From NCBI RefSeq assembly GCF_032302195.1, contig NZ_CP135275.1:4526001-4590000 (forward strand): a DNA stretch of 64,000 nucleotides. Direction: 5' to 3'. Numbering within the stretch: position 1 is the stretch's first letter; every line of letters begins with the position of its first letter. The position numbers and the translations under genes were made by a program. Source of the stretch: Paenibacillus sp. MMS20-IR301 (lineage in GTDB: Bacteria > Bacillota > Bacilli > Paenibacillales > Paenibacillaceae). Below are positions 55,637-64,000 of this stretch, one piece after another. Below the pieces are notes generated by a model. The model had not been told where the DNA came from. It did not search any database and saw nothing but the letters and a program-made list of their open reading frames with translations.

Positions 55637-56656
55637 TCATTCCGGACGGTTCTGCATCCGGTAGGCTCCCGGAGTCAGACCTGCCGATTTCTTGAAGGTT
55701 CTGATGAAATATCCGCAGTCCTCATAACCCAGGGAATGAGCAATGTTCACAATAGACTCCCCGCCCTCAAGCAGGCAGCGTTTCGCTTCCTCCAGCCTGA
55801 GACTGTTTATATAGCAGGAAAAGCTCTGCCCGGTCTCCTGCCGGAACAATCTGCTGAAATGATCCGTACTGATCCAGCATAATTTCGCCAGCTCCGCTAC
55901 AGTCAGCCGCTGGCGGAAATGAGCATGGATATGCTCAAGCGCGGGCTTCAGCCGGATGCTCCTGCCGGTGCCGGGAGCATCCGGCCCGGACTCTTGCTGC
56001 ACTGCCTGCGTCCGCCGCCCGGCAGTGTCCTGCAGCGGCTTCCCGCTCGTCACCGCAGGCCGCACCCCGGCTTCCGCTCCCGCATGTCTCAAAGCAGGAT
56101 CACCGGACACAAAGACTCTGCCAGTCCCGCAGATGCTTCCGGTGATATATCGGCTCATGCGGGTAACCAGGCCGGCAACCGCTTCAACCCGTTCATAGGA
56201 CATCACAGGCAGACTGCGGTAATATTCCTTCAGCAGTCCTTCCTGCTCCCGCTGATCTCCACAGCCGTCTGCCTTCAGCAGATCCAGCTCCCTGCTGCCC
56301 CGCTGTCCGGGAATGGAGATCTGGCCAAGCATAATCGCACCGAGGTATGCACTGCCCGCCATCAGCGGTACAGCTATATCCACAATGCCCATATGGCATT
56401 TATAGACATAGGGACGCTGCATGCTCTGGGCGTGCTGCCCTCCACGGAAGTCACAGCTCTCGCACAGCCGCGAGGAGTGGGATACCGCTCTCATTGCCTT
56501 GCAGAAATCCGTGCATTTACTATGCTGAGTAACCGGCCTGCCGGCAGAATCTACCGTAAGCACTGCCATTTCCGTAACCGCAGCAAGATCATCCTGAATG
56601 ATCTGCAGCGCCTGTGTATCTACAACATGCTCCAGCAGTTTCAAAGAGTTCCTCAT
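55637..56656 (-). CDS. AraC-type regulator with PocR sensor domain
   Basis: 339 aa from ATG 56656 (GGAGGG site). PocR domain about 5-170: LQIIQDDLAAVTEMAVLTVDSAG and the cysteines of SRLCESCDFRGGQ, FKCHMGIVDIAVPL-like. Linker about 170-235; AraC helix-turn-helix about 240-335 with LAKLCWISTDHFSRLFRQETGQSF and IAHSLGYEDCGYFIRTFKKSAGLTPGAYR. PocR domains sense small diols such as propanediol. Same strand and 147 bases upstream of gldA-dhaKL, so likely their activator. Confidence 0.9.
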   Translation of the reverse strand: MRNSLKLLEHVVDTQALQIIQDDLAAVTEMAVLTVDSAGRPVTQHSKCTDFCKAMRAVSHSSRLCESCDFRGGQHAQSMQRPYVYKCHMGIVDIAVPLMAGSAYLGAIMLGQISIPGQRGSRELDLLKADGCGDQREQEGLLKEYYRSLPVMSYERVEAVAGLVTRMSRYITGSICGTGRVFVSGDPALRHAGAEAGVRPAVTSGKPLQDTAGRRTQAVQQESGPDAPGTGRSIRLKPALEHIHAHFRQRLTVAELAKLCWISTDHFSRLFRQETGQSFSCYINSLRLEEAKRCLLEGGESIVNIAHSLGYEDCGYFIRTFKKSAGLTPGAYRMQNRPE

Positions 56657-56708
56657 GAGTCCCTCCATAATCATTCAAATTATATCTAAAATTATAACAC
56701 ACCAAATA

Positions 56709-56744
56709 ACCCCGGCTTCACCAGAATTCCAGGTGAAACCGGGG
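56709..56744 (-). terminator. terminator of modB
   Basis: CCCCGGTTTCACC and GGTGAAGCCGGGG arms (56732-56744/56710-56722), one G-U pair, then a T-rich tail on the minus strand. It shows the transcript stops after modB. Confidence 0.85.
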
Positions 56745-56759
56745 CAACTGTACTTCAAG

Positions 56760-57422
56760 TCAGGAGCGGCGGTTGACGAACATCAGCATGAGCGCGGAGA
56801 TTACAATGATCGAGCAGACCCACAGCCATGCCAGCGCCATATTGCCGCCGTCAACAGCAACATAGATGGCCGTCGGTACGGTCTGGGTCCGTCCGGGAAT
56901 ATTACCCGCGACCATAATTGTTGCACCGAATTCACCCAGTCCGCGGGCGAAGCCAAGCACATACCCCGCCGCCAGTGAGCGGCTGGCGAGCGGGAGTGTC
57001 ACATAACGCAGCACCTGGAATTCACTGGCTCCCTGCGCACGCGCCGCATCCTCAAGATCCTTCTCCACACCTTCGAAGCCCGCTTTAACTGTCCGGTACA
57101 CAAGGGGAAAAGCGACCACCACCGCAGCGATGACTGCCGCCCCCCAGGTGAACAGAATTGTATGCTCCGTGAACTGCTCATACAGCTTGCCGATCCAGCT
57201 CCGCCGGCCGAGAATGACCAGCAGCACGAAGCCGACCACGGTCGGCGGCAGTACCAGCGGCAGCAGCAGAACCGTTTCAATCAGGCTGTGCCCGAAGAAC
57301 CTGCGTCCAGCCATCTTCTTCGCAGCCAGCGTAGCCAGCACGAATACGATGATACTGGTTATTACAGAAATTTTGATTGAAAGCCAGACCGGGGCGAAAA
57401 AATCGGTCCAATTAATCTCCAT
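56760..57422 (-). CDS. modB: molybdate ABC transporter permease
   Basis: 220 aa, five helices. Starts WTDFFAPVWLSIKISVITSIIVFVLAT; EAA-type loop DAARAQGASEFQVLRYVTLPLASR and GFARGLGEFGATIMVAGNIPGRTQTVPTAIY are typical of ModB. Part of modA-modB; no ATPase modC follows, the terminator comes 15 bases after the stop. Another ABC ATPase may serve it. Confidence 0.94.
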   Translation of the reverse strand: MEINWTDFFAPVWLSIKISVITSIIVFVLATLAAKKMAGRRFFGHSLIETVLLLPLVLPPTVVGFVLLVILGRRSWIGKLYEQFTEHTILFTWGAAVIAAVVVAFPLVYRTVKAGFEGVEKDLEDAARAQGASEFQVLRYVTLPLASRSLAAGYVLGFARGLGEFGATIMVAGNIPGRTQTVPTAIYVAVDGGNMALAWLWVCSIIVISALMLMFVNRRS

Positions 57423-57452
57423 CTCTTCTCACCCCATTTATAATAGTAGTTA

Positions 57453-58235
57453 TTATTTGGCCAGCTGGAAGCCGTAGCTTGTAAACACGGTGCTTGCTGC
57501 CGAAGTTTGTACATAGTCATAGAAAGCTTTCGCTTCCGTCTGATGTGAAGACTCCTTGATTATACCTACCGGATAATTGATGGCCTTATGCACGTGTCCG
57601 CCTACGGTAAGGGCAATCTTCACTTTCTTCGAGGTAAGGGCATCTGTCTTGTAGACGAAGCCGGCATCAGCATTTCCGGTTTCTACATACGACAATACCT
57701 GGCGTACATCCTTGGCGAAGACCAGCTTGCTCTGTAATGTATCCCAGACATTCTTTGCTGTCAATGACTGCTGTGCGTATTGTCCGGCCGGAACCGATTC
57801 CGGCTGGCCGACAGCTACCTTTTTGAAGGCTTTATCTGTAAGCTGTGTAATGGTGGAAATTGAAGTTTTCGAGTCGGAAGGAACTACGAGCACCAGCTGG
57901 TTCTTCAGAAGCTCTGTGTTGCTGCTGATAAGTCCGCCATCTACCAGAGCAGTCATTTGCTTGTCTCCGGCTGAGAAGAACAGATCGGCAGGTGCGCCTT
58001 GCTCAATCTGCTTCTGCAGTGTGCCGGAGGCGCCGTAGTTGAACACAAGATCAATCTCAGGATGCTGCTTCTCATATGTAACGGCAATCTTGTCAAGGCT
58101 GTCCTGCAGGCTCGCTGCCGCAGAGATAATAATCTCAGTTTTCTTGGCTGCTGCTTGCGCCTGATCTGCAGGAGCAGCAGTAAGTCCCAATGCCAGCAAT
58201 GCAGCCGTTATTACCACTGATAATTTCTTGAACAT
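57453..58235 (-). CDS. modA: molybdate-binding protein ModA
   Basis: 260 aa from ATG 58235 (GGGAGGAAT). Signal peptide 1-28 (KKLSVVITAALLALGLTAAPADQAQAA); no lipobox cysteine was seen, so the anchor is unclear. ISAAASLQDSLDKI, VFNYGASGTLQKQIEQGAPADLFFSAGDKQM and GNADAGFVYKTDAL match the family that binds molybdate or tungstate outside the membrane. First gene of modAB, with a palindromic operator over its promoter. Confidence 0.94.
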   Translation of the reverse strand: MFKKLSVVITAALLALGLTAAPADQAQAAAKKTEIIISAAASLQDSLDKIAVTYEKQHPEIDLVFNYGASGTLQKQIEQGAPADLFFSAGDKQMTALVDGGLISSNTELLKNQLVLVVPSDSKTSISTITQLTDKAFKKVAVGQPESVPAGQYAQQSLTAKNVWDTLQSKLVFAKDVRQVLSYVETGNADAGFVYKTDALTSKKVKIALTVGGHVHKAINYPVGIIKESSHQTEAKAFYDYVQTSAASTVFTSYGFQLAK

Positions 58236-58271
58236 TTTTATTCCTCCCATTAATATATCTTATATATTTAG

Positions 58272-58286
58272 GTGCTATTCTAGCAC
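58272..58286. promoter_or_regulatory. 15-bp palindrome over the modA -10 region
   Basis: GTGCTATTCTAGCAC, perfect arms of six. On the minus strand it contains an extended -10, TGCTAGAAT (-10 hexamer at 58277-58282). Upstream are two similar ATATTTGAT words (about 58304 and 58338). Candidate operator, perhaps for a molybdate regulator. Confidence 0.5.
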
Positions 58287-58378
58287 ATCCTTTTTAGTTT
58301 TTCTACATATTTGATTATGTTTAAATATATTTAGTTATATTTGATATGATTAAGTTAAATGTGTTTCTGGTAACAGAC

Positions 58379-58411
58379 AAAAACAACCCTTAAGCTTATG
58401 CTTAAAGGTTG
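58379..58411 (-). terminator. terminator of the oligopeptide transporter operon
   Basis: Minus strand CAACCTTTAAGC (58400-58411) pairs with GCTTAAGGGTTG (58384-58395), one G-U, then TTTTT. Confidence 0.85.
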
Positions 58412-58437
58412 CAGTGAACAGAAGCAAATGGAAAAGG

Positions 58438-59331
58438 TTAATTCTTCATCCGCGGATCAAGCACATCGCGCAGGCCATCCCCCATCAGGTTGAAGCCAAG
58501 CACAGTCAGCATAATCGACAATCCCGGGAAAATAACCGTCCAGGGTGCCTTCTGGATAAATTGCCGCGAATCCGAGAGCATCTTACCCCACTCGGGATCA
58601 GGGGGCTGGGCGCCAAGCCCAAGAAACCCGAGTGCCGCTGCCTCAATAATTGCTGTTGCAACCCCGAGCGTACCCTGAACAATAATCGGCGTTAAGCTGT
58701 TCGGCAGAATATGCGTCAGCAGGATGCGGGTGTTCGTCATACCAATCGCCCGCGCTGCTGTAATATACTCCTCCGATTTCAGTGAGAGCACCTTGGCCCG
58801 GACCAGCCGGCCGTATGTAGGTATATTAACAATAGCTATAGCGTATAGCGCATTCTGCAGGGAAGGCCCGAGTATAGCGACAATGGCAATGGCAAGCAGA
58901 ATGCTTGGAAAGGCCAGCAAAATATCAAACATGCGGGAAATCAGCATATCAGCCCATTTACCGTAGAAGCCTGCCAGAATTCCCAGAAACGTGCCTACTA
59001 CAATAGAGCCGATTACCGAGAAGAATCCGACCCATAAGGAAATACGCGCACCGTAGATAATACGGGTGAACATATCTCTTCCCAGATCATCCGTACCGAA
59101 CCAGTGGTCAGCTGAGGGAGCTTTGAGCCGGTTAATCAGCTCCTGCTCCTTGTAGCCATAAGGTGCAATGAACGGAGCCAGCAGTGCAATCAGTATGAAG
59201 AACATAATGATGGAGAGGCCGAGCATAGCCGTCTTGTTCTTGCGGAAAGCTGTCCACGCATCGCGCCAGGGTCCCGAATTCTTCCCGGCAGGTACAGCGG
59301 GAGGGGTTACGTTGATTGATGCCTGTCCCAT
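58438..59331 (-). CDS. dipeptide/oligopeptide ABC transporter permease, DppC/OppC type
   Basis: 297 aa from ATG 59331 (GAGG, 9 bases). N-terminal OppC_N segment with AWTAFRKNKTAMLGLSIIMFF, six helices, and the EAA loop AARAIGMTNTRILLTHILPNSL. GTDDLGRDMFTRIIYGARISL is characteristic. Pairs with the DppB-type permease. Last gene of the operon; a terminator follows. Confidence 0.93.
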   Translation of the reverse strand: MGQASINVTPPAVPAGKNSGPWRDAWTAFRKNKTAMLGLSIIMFFILIALLAPFIAPYGYKEQELINRLKAPSADHWFGTDDLGRDMFTRIIYGARISLWVGFFSVIGSIVVGTFLGILAGFYGKWADMLISRMFDILLAFPSILLAIAIVAILGPSLQNALYAIAIVNIPTYGRLVRAKVLSLKSEEYITAARAIGMTNTRILLTHILPNSLTPIIVQGTLGVATAIIEAAALGFLGLGAQPPDPEWGKMLSDSRQFIQKAPWTVIFPGLSIMLTVLGFNLMGDGLRDVLDPRMKN

Positions 59332-59342
59332 AAGGTTCAACC

Positions 59343-60347
59343 TCACTTGTAGCTGATGCGCGGATCAATGACGGCATAGAGCAGATCCACCAGCAGATTA
59401 ATGATTACAAAGATAAAAGCGATGATCAGAATACCGGTCTGAATGACCGGATAATCCCGCGAGCTGATCGCCTCGAAAATATATCGTCCTACGCCCGGCC
59501 AGGCAAAGATGGTCTCTGTCAGCACAGCACCGCCGAGAAGCGCACCTGTCTGCAGGCCAATTACGGTCAATACGGGAATCATGGCATTCTTGAGTGCATG
59601 CTTGTACACGACAAGAAATTGTGACATCCCCTTCGCTTTGGCCGTACGGATATAGTCGGAGTTCATAACCTCCAGCATGCTGGAGCGGGTCATTCGGGCA
59701 ATAATTGCCATCGGAATGGTCCCCAGGGCAATGCTTGGCAGAATCAAATGCTTAATAACGGTCCACAGCTGGCCCCAGTCCCCTGCCAGTATCGTATCAA
59801 TCACGTAGAGATTAGTAATGCTCTCCACCGGATTCCGCTGATCCATCCTGCCTATCGAAGGCAGCCAGTGCAGCTTGAGTGCGAATAACAGCTGCTCCAT
59901 CAGCCCCAGCCAGAAGATCGGCATAGATACACCAATAAGCGCTATAATCATCGCGGTATAATCGAACCAGGAATTCTGTCTCCAGGCACTCAGAATACCG
60001 GCATTTACTCCTACGATTGTGGCAAACAGCATACTGGCTGCTGTAAGCTCTAGAGTTGCCGCCAAATAAGGCATAATTTCCTTGGCGATCGGCGTTTTGG
60101 TCCGGATCGAGGTTCCCAGATCGCCCTGCAGCAAATCACCCATATAGTTGAAATACTGCTGCAGCCAAGGCTTGTCGAGACCAAGCTGTTCGCGTAAGGC
60201 CTGTTTGGACTGCTCGGTTGCTTTTTGCCCCAGAATCGTTTCGGCCGGATCACCCGGAATGGCATGAATAATAGAGAAGACGATAATCGTCATTCCGATC
60301 AGCACAGGGATTAAGACCATCACACGTTTTAATAGGTAGGAGTTCAA
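59343..60347 (-). CDS. dipeptide/oligopeptide ABC transporter permease, DppB/OppB type
   Basis: 334 aa. LLKRVMVLIPVLIGMTIIVFSIIHAIPGDPAE start, EAA loop RTAKAKGMSQFLVVYKHALKNAMIPVLTV, then GAVLTETIFAWPGVGRYIFEAI: standard OppB. Six membrane helices. 12 bases before the DppC-type gene. A stem-loop lies between this gene and the binding protein gene. Confidence 0.94.
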   Translation of the reverse strand: MNSYLLKRVMVLIPVLIGMTIIVFSIIHAIPGDPAETILGQKATEQSKQALREQLGLDKPWLQQYFNYMGDLLQGDLGTSIRTKTPIAKEIMPYLAATLELTAASMLFATIVGVNAGILSAWRQNSWFDYTAMIIALIGVSMPIFWLGLMEQLLFALKLHWLPSIGRMDQRNPVESITNLYVIDTILAGDWGQLWTVIKHLILPSIALGTIPMAIIARMTRSSMLEVMNSDYIRTAKAKGMSQFLVVYKHALKNAMIPVLTVIGLQTGALLGGAVLTETIFAWPGVGRYIFEAISSRDYPVIQTGILIIAFIFVIINLLVDLLYAVIDPRISYK

Positions 60348-60372
60348 GTCGGCTCACCTTCCAGTGGTCCTT

Positions 60373-60417
60373 AAGCATAACTTGCCGCAGCAGACATGCG
60401 GCGGCAAGGAAATGCTT
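60373..60417. other. intercistronic stem-loop between binding protein and permease genes
   Basis: AAGCAT/ATGCTT and CTTGCCGC/GCGGCAAG arms make a nearly continuous stem, no T-run. Such hairpins behind solute-binding protein genes usually stabilise that part of the mRNA or lower read-through. Confidence 0.6.
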
Positions 60418-60427
60418 ATGGAGCAAA

Positions 60428-62098
60428 CTATTCGAAGTAAATTTCGCTGTAATATTCCGTTCCGGTAGGACCCGGAACATATCCCTTCAGGTTCGCTTTG
60501 GCAGCCAGCAGCGGGGTTGTATGCACAAGCGGAATCCATGGTGCATCCGCCTTGATAATCTCCTGGGCCTGCTTGTACAGGTCAGAGCGCTTCGCCTGGT
60601 CTGTCTCCTTCTGTGCATTGATCAGAATCGTGTGCAGCTCCTCATTTACATAGAAGGAACGGTTGTTGCCTGGAATCGCATCCTTATCAAGCAGCGTGTA
60701 CAGGAAGTTATCCGGGTCGCCGTTGTCACCGGTCCAGCCGAGCATGTAGATATCATCTTTCTCTCCGGCTTTGGTATCATCCAGGTAGGTCGCCCATTCC
60801 GGAGATTCAATGGTAGTTTTCACACCGATTTTCTCCCAATCCGCTTGAATGGCTTCGGCAACCTTCTTGCCGTCAGGCATATAAGGACGGGATACCGGCA
60901 TAGCGTACAGGGTTACAGTATCCGGCAGACCGTCAGGATAACCTGCCTCTGTCAGCAAAGCCTTAGCCTTCTCCAGATCATATTCATAATCCTGTACAGT
61001 ATCGTTATAGCCCCACAGTGAAGGGGGCATCGGATTCACTGCTGCAGTCGCCTGGCCGGAGAAGAAGGCTCCGATAATAGCTTCTTTGTTCACTGCATGG
61101 TTCAGTGCCTGTCTTACTTTGACATTATCAAACGGCTTCTTGTTGAAATTGAAGCCCAGATAGGCCACATTGAACGGCGGGCGCTCAATCTTCTGCAGAT
61201 CCGTATTGCCTTCAAGTGTGGACAGGTCATCCGGGCTCAAATCCTCCATCAGGTCGATCTCACCGTTCTGCAGGGCGGTGAAGCGGGCTGAGTTGTCCGG
61301 AATCGAACGCACGATAACTTTGTTCAGCTTAGGAAGGCCTTCCTTCCAGTAATCAGCATTCTTGTCCAGGGTAATGGCATCATTATGCTTCCACTCCGTG
61401 AATACGAAGGGTCCTGTGCCTACCGGCTCGTTCTTGAAATTCTCTTTCTTCTCCTGGATGGCAGCAGGGCTGGCGATCCCGAAGGAGGTCATGGCAATAT
61501 TCTGCAGGAACGGTGCCTGCGGCTGATTCAGGGTGAACTGTACCGTAGTCTCATCTACAGCTTTAACTTCCTTAATAACACGGCTGCCGTCCGGGCCGAA
61601 CATCGAGTCGTAGTAGTCGAAGGAATCACCTTCGAACTTGTACTCACTGGCCGGATCACTCCAGCGCGTGAAGTTGAAGACTACAGCTTCAGCGTTGAAA
61701 TCTGTTCCGTCATGGAATTTCACGCCCGGATGCAGCTTGAAGGTGTACGTCAAGCCGTCGGGCGAAACTTCCCAGCTGTCTGCAAGCGATGCCTGGACTT
61801 CAGAGGTGCCCGGTTTGTACTCCAGCAGGGAATCAAATACCTGGTGGGCGATCTTTAGGGATTCACCGTCTGTTACGATAGCCGGGTCCAGCGAAGCTGA
61901 ATCGCCGCCGCGTCCAAGTATCAGGGTGTCCTGCGAGCCCGCAGAAGCTTCTGGTGAGCTTTCCGGTGCGGCAGTTGCCGCTGCGTTACTGCCTGCCGTC
62001 GCTTCTGTGCTTGCGCCGCTGTTGTTCCCTCCGCAGCCGCTTAATGTTAATACCGCCCCCAGCGTTACTGCAAGTGCAAGACTACTCCACTTCTTCAT
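60428..62098 (-). CDS. peptide ABC transporter substrate-binding lipoprotein
   Basis: 556 aa from ATG 62098 (GAAGGGAG, 10 bases). Lipoprotein signal: [15 protein letters not shown] with the lipobox cysteine near residue 21, followed by an Ala/Ser/Thr linker. SBP_bac_5 domain: [36 protein letters not shown] and [33 protein letters not shown]-like core, [36 protein letters not shown]. Binds di- or oligopeptides at the cell surface for the permeases. Confidence 0.93.
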   Translation of the reverse strand: [556 protein letters not shown]

Positions 62099-62246
62099 CT
62101 TGAGAAAACTCCCTTCTCTCATTAAAAGTATTAAAGCGTCTATATGGAGCTGCGCCAAAGCGCTGCCATATACCAGGGCCACTTCATTTCGGAGGCAACA
62201 GGACGCCCCTTATTCCGGTTCTTCAACCTGCCCGGCTACAGCTCGC

Positions 62247-63239
62247 TCAAGTAAACAGCGTAGCAGTTGTGCTGTCATACAAATGACAGGCAGTCCAGTG
62301 TCCGGATTCATTCTCCTGCAGCGCAGGCCTTACACTCCTGCATACATCCATCACACGCGGACACCTGGTATTGAATGCGCAGCCGACCGGTGCATTCGCC
62401 GGGCTGGGCACTTCCCCCTGCAGAATAATCCGTTCCTTGCGGATATCCGGATCAGGTTCAGGGACTGCAGACAAAAGCGCCTGCGTATAAGGATGCTGCG
62501 GTGCTTCATAAAGCTTGATCTTGTCGGTTACTTCAACAATCCGTCCGAGATACATCACAGCTACCCGGTCGCAAATATGCTTCACAACGCTGAGATCATG
62601 AGCGATAAATATGTAGGTCAAGCCGAATTCCTTCTGTAAATCCTGCATCAGATTGATAACCTGAGACTGGATTGACACATCCAGGGCAGACACCGGCTCA
62701 TCCGCGATAATCAGCTTGGGCTGAAGAGCCAGTGCTCTGGCAATGCCGATCCGCTGGCGCTGGCCGCCGGAGAACTGATGGGGATATCGCTGCAGATGGG
62801 CTTTGGACAATCCGACTACATCTGCAAGCCGTTCTACAGCAGCCCGGCGCTGCCTGGCATCGCCTGTCCCGTGAACAATCATCGGCTCCTCAAGAATACG
62901 CTGGACGGTATTACGGGGATCCAGGGAAGAGAACGGGTCCTGGAAAACAATCTGCATCTCCCGGCGGCGTCCCCGCATCTCTTCAATAGACAGCTTCGTA
63001 ATATCCTGCCCCTCAAACCAGATTTCCCCTGCCGTCGGCTCAATCAGCCGGAGCAGTGCGCGGCCGGTTGTCGACTTGCCGCAGCCGCTCTCCCCGACCA
63101 GACCAAAGGTTTCCCCTTTGCCTACAGAGAAGGAGATATCATCCACAGCCTTCACAGCCCCCTTGGCCCGGCCAAGAAATCCCTTGTTGATCGGATAATA
63201 CTTTTTGAGGCCCTTAACCTCGAGCAGGTTATCACTCAT
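62247..63239 (-). CDS. peptide ABC transporter ATP-binding protein, DppF/OppF type
   Basis: 330 aa. Walker [19 protein letters not shown], signature [18 protein letters not shown], Walker [18 protein letters not shown]-terminal oligopeptide/dipeptide domain with cysteines ([16 protein letters not shown]), which bind an iron-sulfur cluster in related proteins. ATGA overlap with the upstream ATPase gene. Confidence 0.95.
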   Translation of the reverse strand: MSDNLLEVKGLKKYYPINKGFLGRAKGAVKAVDDISFSVGKGETFGLVGESGCGKSTTGRALLRLIEPTAGEIWFEGQDITKLSIEEMRGRRREMQIVFQDPFSSLDPRNTVQRILEEPMIVHGTGDARQRRAAVERLADVVGLSKAHLQRYPHQFSGGQRQRIGIARALALQPKLIIADEPVSALDVSIQSQVINLMQDLQKEFGLTYIFIAHDLSVVKHICDRVAVMYLGRIVEVTDKIKLYEAPQHPYTQALLSAVPEPDPDIRKERIILQGEVPSPANAPVGCAFNTRCPRVMDVCRSVRPALQENESGHWTACHLYDSTTATLFT

Positions 63240-64000
63240 ACAGCATCCTCCTGTTGACTTTCATGCAGCCAGCATCTGCAGCTGTGCTGTTCCTCCTGCA
63301 GCGTGAGTCCCGGAAGACTCTGATGGCAGATATCCATCACATTCGGGCAGCGCGGTGCAAAGCGGCAGCCCTGCATTTCCTTGCTGAGCACAGGCACATT
63401 ACCGGGAATGGAGTGAAGGCGTTCCCGGGTCTCATTCATCCGGGGAACCGATTCTATCAATCCCCGGGTATACGGATGCAGCGGATTCTTGAATATATCA
63501 TGCACGCTGCCTTCTTCTACTACCTTACCGGCATACATAACCGCTACGCGGTGGCACATCTCCGCAACCACACCAAGATCATGCGTAATCAGCATGACTG
63601 CTGTGCCCTGATCCTCGTTAAGCCTGCGGATCAGCTCAAGAATCTGCGCCTGAATCGTTACATCCAAAGCGGTTGTCGGTTCATCGGCAATCAACAGCCC
63701 GGGACTGCAGGAGATCGACATGGCAATCATGACCCGCTGGCGCATACCGCCTGAAAGCTGGTGCGGATATTCGTCCACAATATGCTCCGGCCGTGAAATC
63801 CCGACCTTACGGAGCATCTCTACAGCATGCTCCCGGGCCTCCTTCCTGGAGAGGCCGCGGTGCAGGCGTACAGTCTCAATTATTTGTTGTCCAACCGTAA
63901 ACAGCGGATTAAGCGAGGTCATCGGCTCTTGGAATATCATCGCTACCGAATCGCCGCGGATCTTGCGCATCTCTTTCTCTTTGAGCGGAACAATGTCATT
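63236..64000 (-). CDS. peptide ABC transporter ATP-binding protein, DppD/OppD type, N-terminus beyond window
   Basis: At least 254 codons. Open past the right edge; the part with Walker A lies outside. Seen: Q-loop [22 protein letters not shown], signature [19 protein letters not shown], Walker [20 protein letters not shown]-loop [13 protein letters not shown], and the C-terminal [14 protein letters not shown] cysteine motif. First visible gene of the dppD-dppF-dppA-dppB-dppC type operon. Confidence 0.93.
   Translation of the reverse strand, partial: NDIVPLKEKEMRKIRGDSVAMIFQEPMTSLNPLFTVGQQIIETVRLHRGLSRKEAREHAVEMLRKVGISRPEHIVDEYPHQLSGGMRQRVMIAMSISCSPGLLIADEPTTALDVTIQAQILELIRRLNEDQGTAVMLITHDLGVVAEMCHRVAVMYAGKVVEEGSVHDIFKNPLHPYTRGLIESVPRMNETRERLHSIPGNVPVLSKEMQGCRFAPRCPNVMDICHQSLPGLTLQEEQHSCRCWLHESQQEDAV

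Overview
The window looks like a chromosome segment of an endospore-forming Firmicute, most likely Paenibacillus or a close relative. Reasons: gene order groES-groEL / tatC-tatA / ABC-F / tsaD-rimI-tsaB-tsaE matches the block known from Bacillus subtilis; a CIRCE operator and leucine-type T-boxes are present; there is an H-type small acid-soluble spore protein and a SleB-type hydrolase; many genes are GC-rich, with strong AGGAGG ribosome binding sites and palindromic intergenic repeats. This is inference from content; no database search was possible.

Layout. 1-3.5 kb is visibly AT-richer: a truncated secreted protein, a clostripain-like peptidase with S-layer motifs and a tRNA-dihydrouridine synthase. 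3.6-11 kb holds groEL and groES under CIRCE/HrcA control, tatC, tatA, the molybdenum-cofactor genes mogA and moaC, a 5-formyl-THF cyclo-ligase and a divergent ABC-F ATPase. 11.0-11.5 kb is a gene-free cluster of DnaA boxes. leuA follows, behind two tandem T-box leaders, then the t6A operon tsaE-tsaB-rimI-tsaD, joined by 4-nt overlaps. 17.5-20.5 kb has a drug/metabolite exporter and an IS110-family element whose downstream non-coding side folds into a roughly 183-nt structure resembling a bridge RNA. 20.8-27 kb is a spore/DNA-repair neighbourhood: sspH, ku, and a LigD split into separate ligase and polymerase genes, with a three-gene ECF sigma module lying between them.

27-46 kb: YitT, cardiolipin synthase, an M23 peptidase with a bactofilin, an ABC exporter whose permease is frameshifted, glutamate synthase large subunit, a YhgE/Pip membrane protein with its TetR regulator (shared 23-bp operator), a diacylglycerol glucosyltransferase-like enzyme, a cell-wall hydrolase, ThpR and a 2-hydroxyacid dehydrogenase. 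46.4-47.1 kb contains two different tandem repeats, both with a period near 52 bp. 47-64 kb: a chemotaxis receptor, a dGTPase, a polysaccharide deacetylase, an HTH/periplasmic-binding regulator, gldA-dhaK-dhaL with a cre site and a PocR/AraC regulator, modA-modB without modC, and a dipeptide/oligopeptide ABC operon running off the right edge.

Genes that plausibly cooperate: Tat export, cofactor synthesis (moaC, mogA) and molybdate uptake (modAB); GldA and DhaKL for glycerol/dihydroxyacetone use; Ku with the two LigD halves for end joining, probably in spores; M23 peptidase with bactofilin for local wall remodelling. The strongest candidates for something new are the IS element's structured RNA region, the ECF module with a duplicated extracellular domain, the DnaA-box cluster and the tandem leuA T-boxes.
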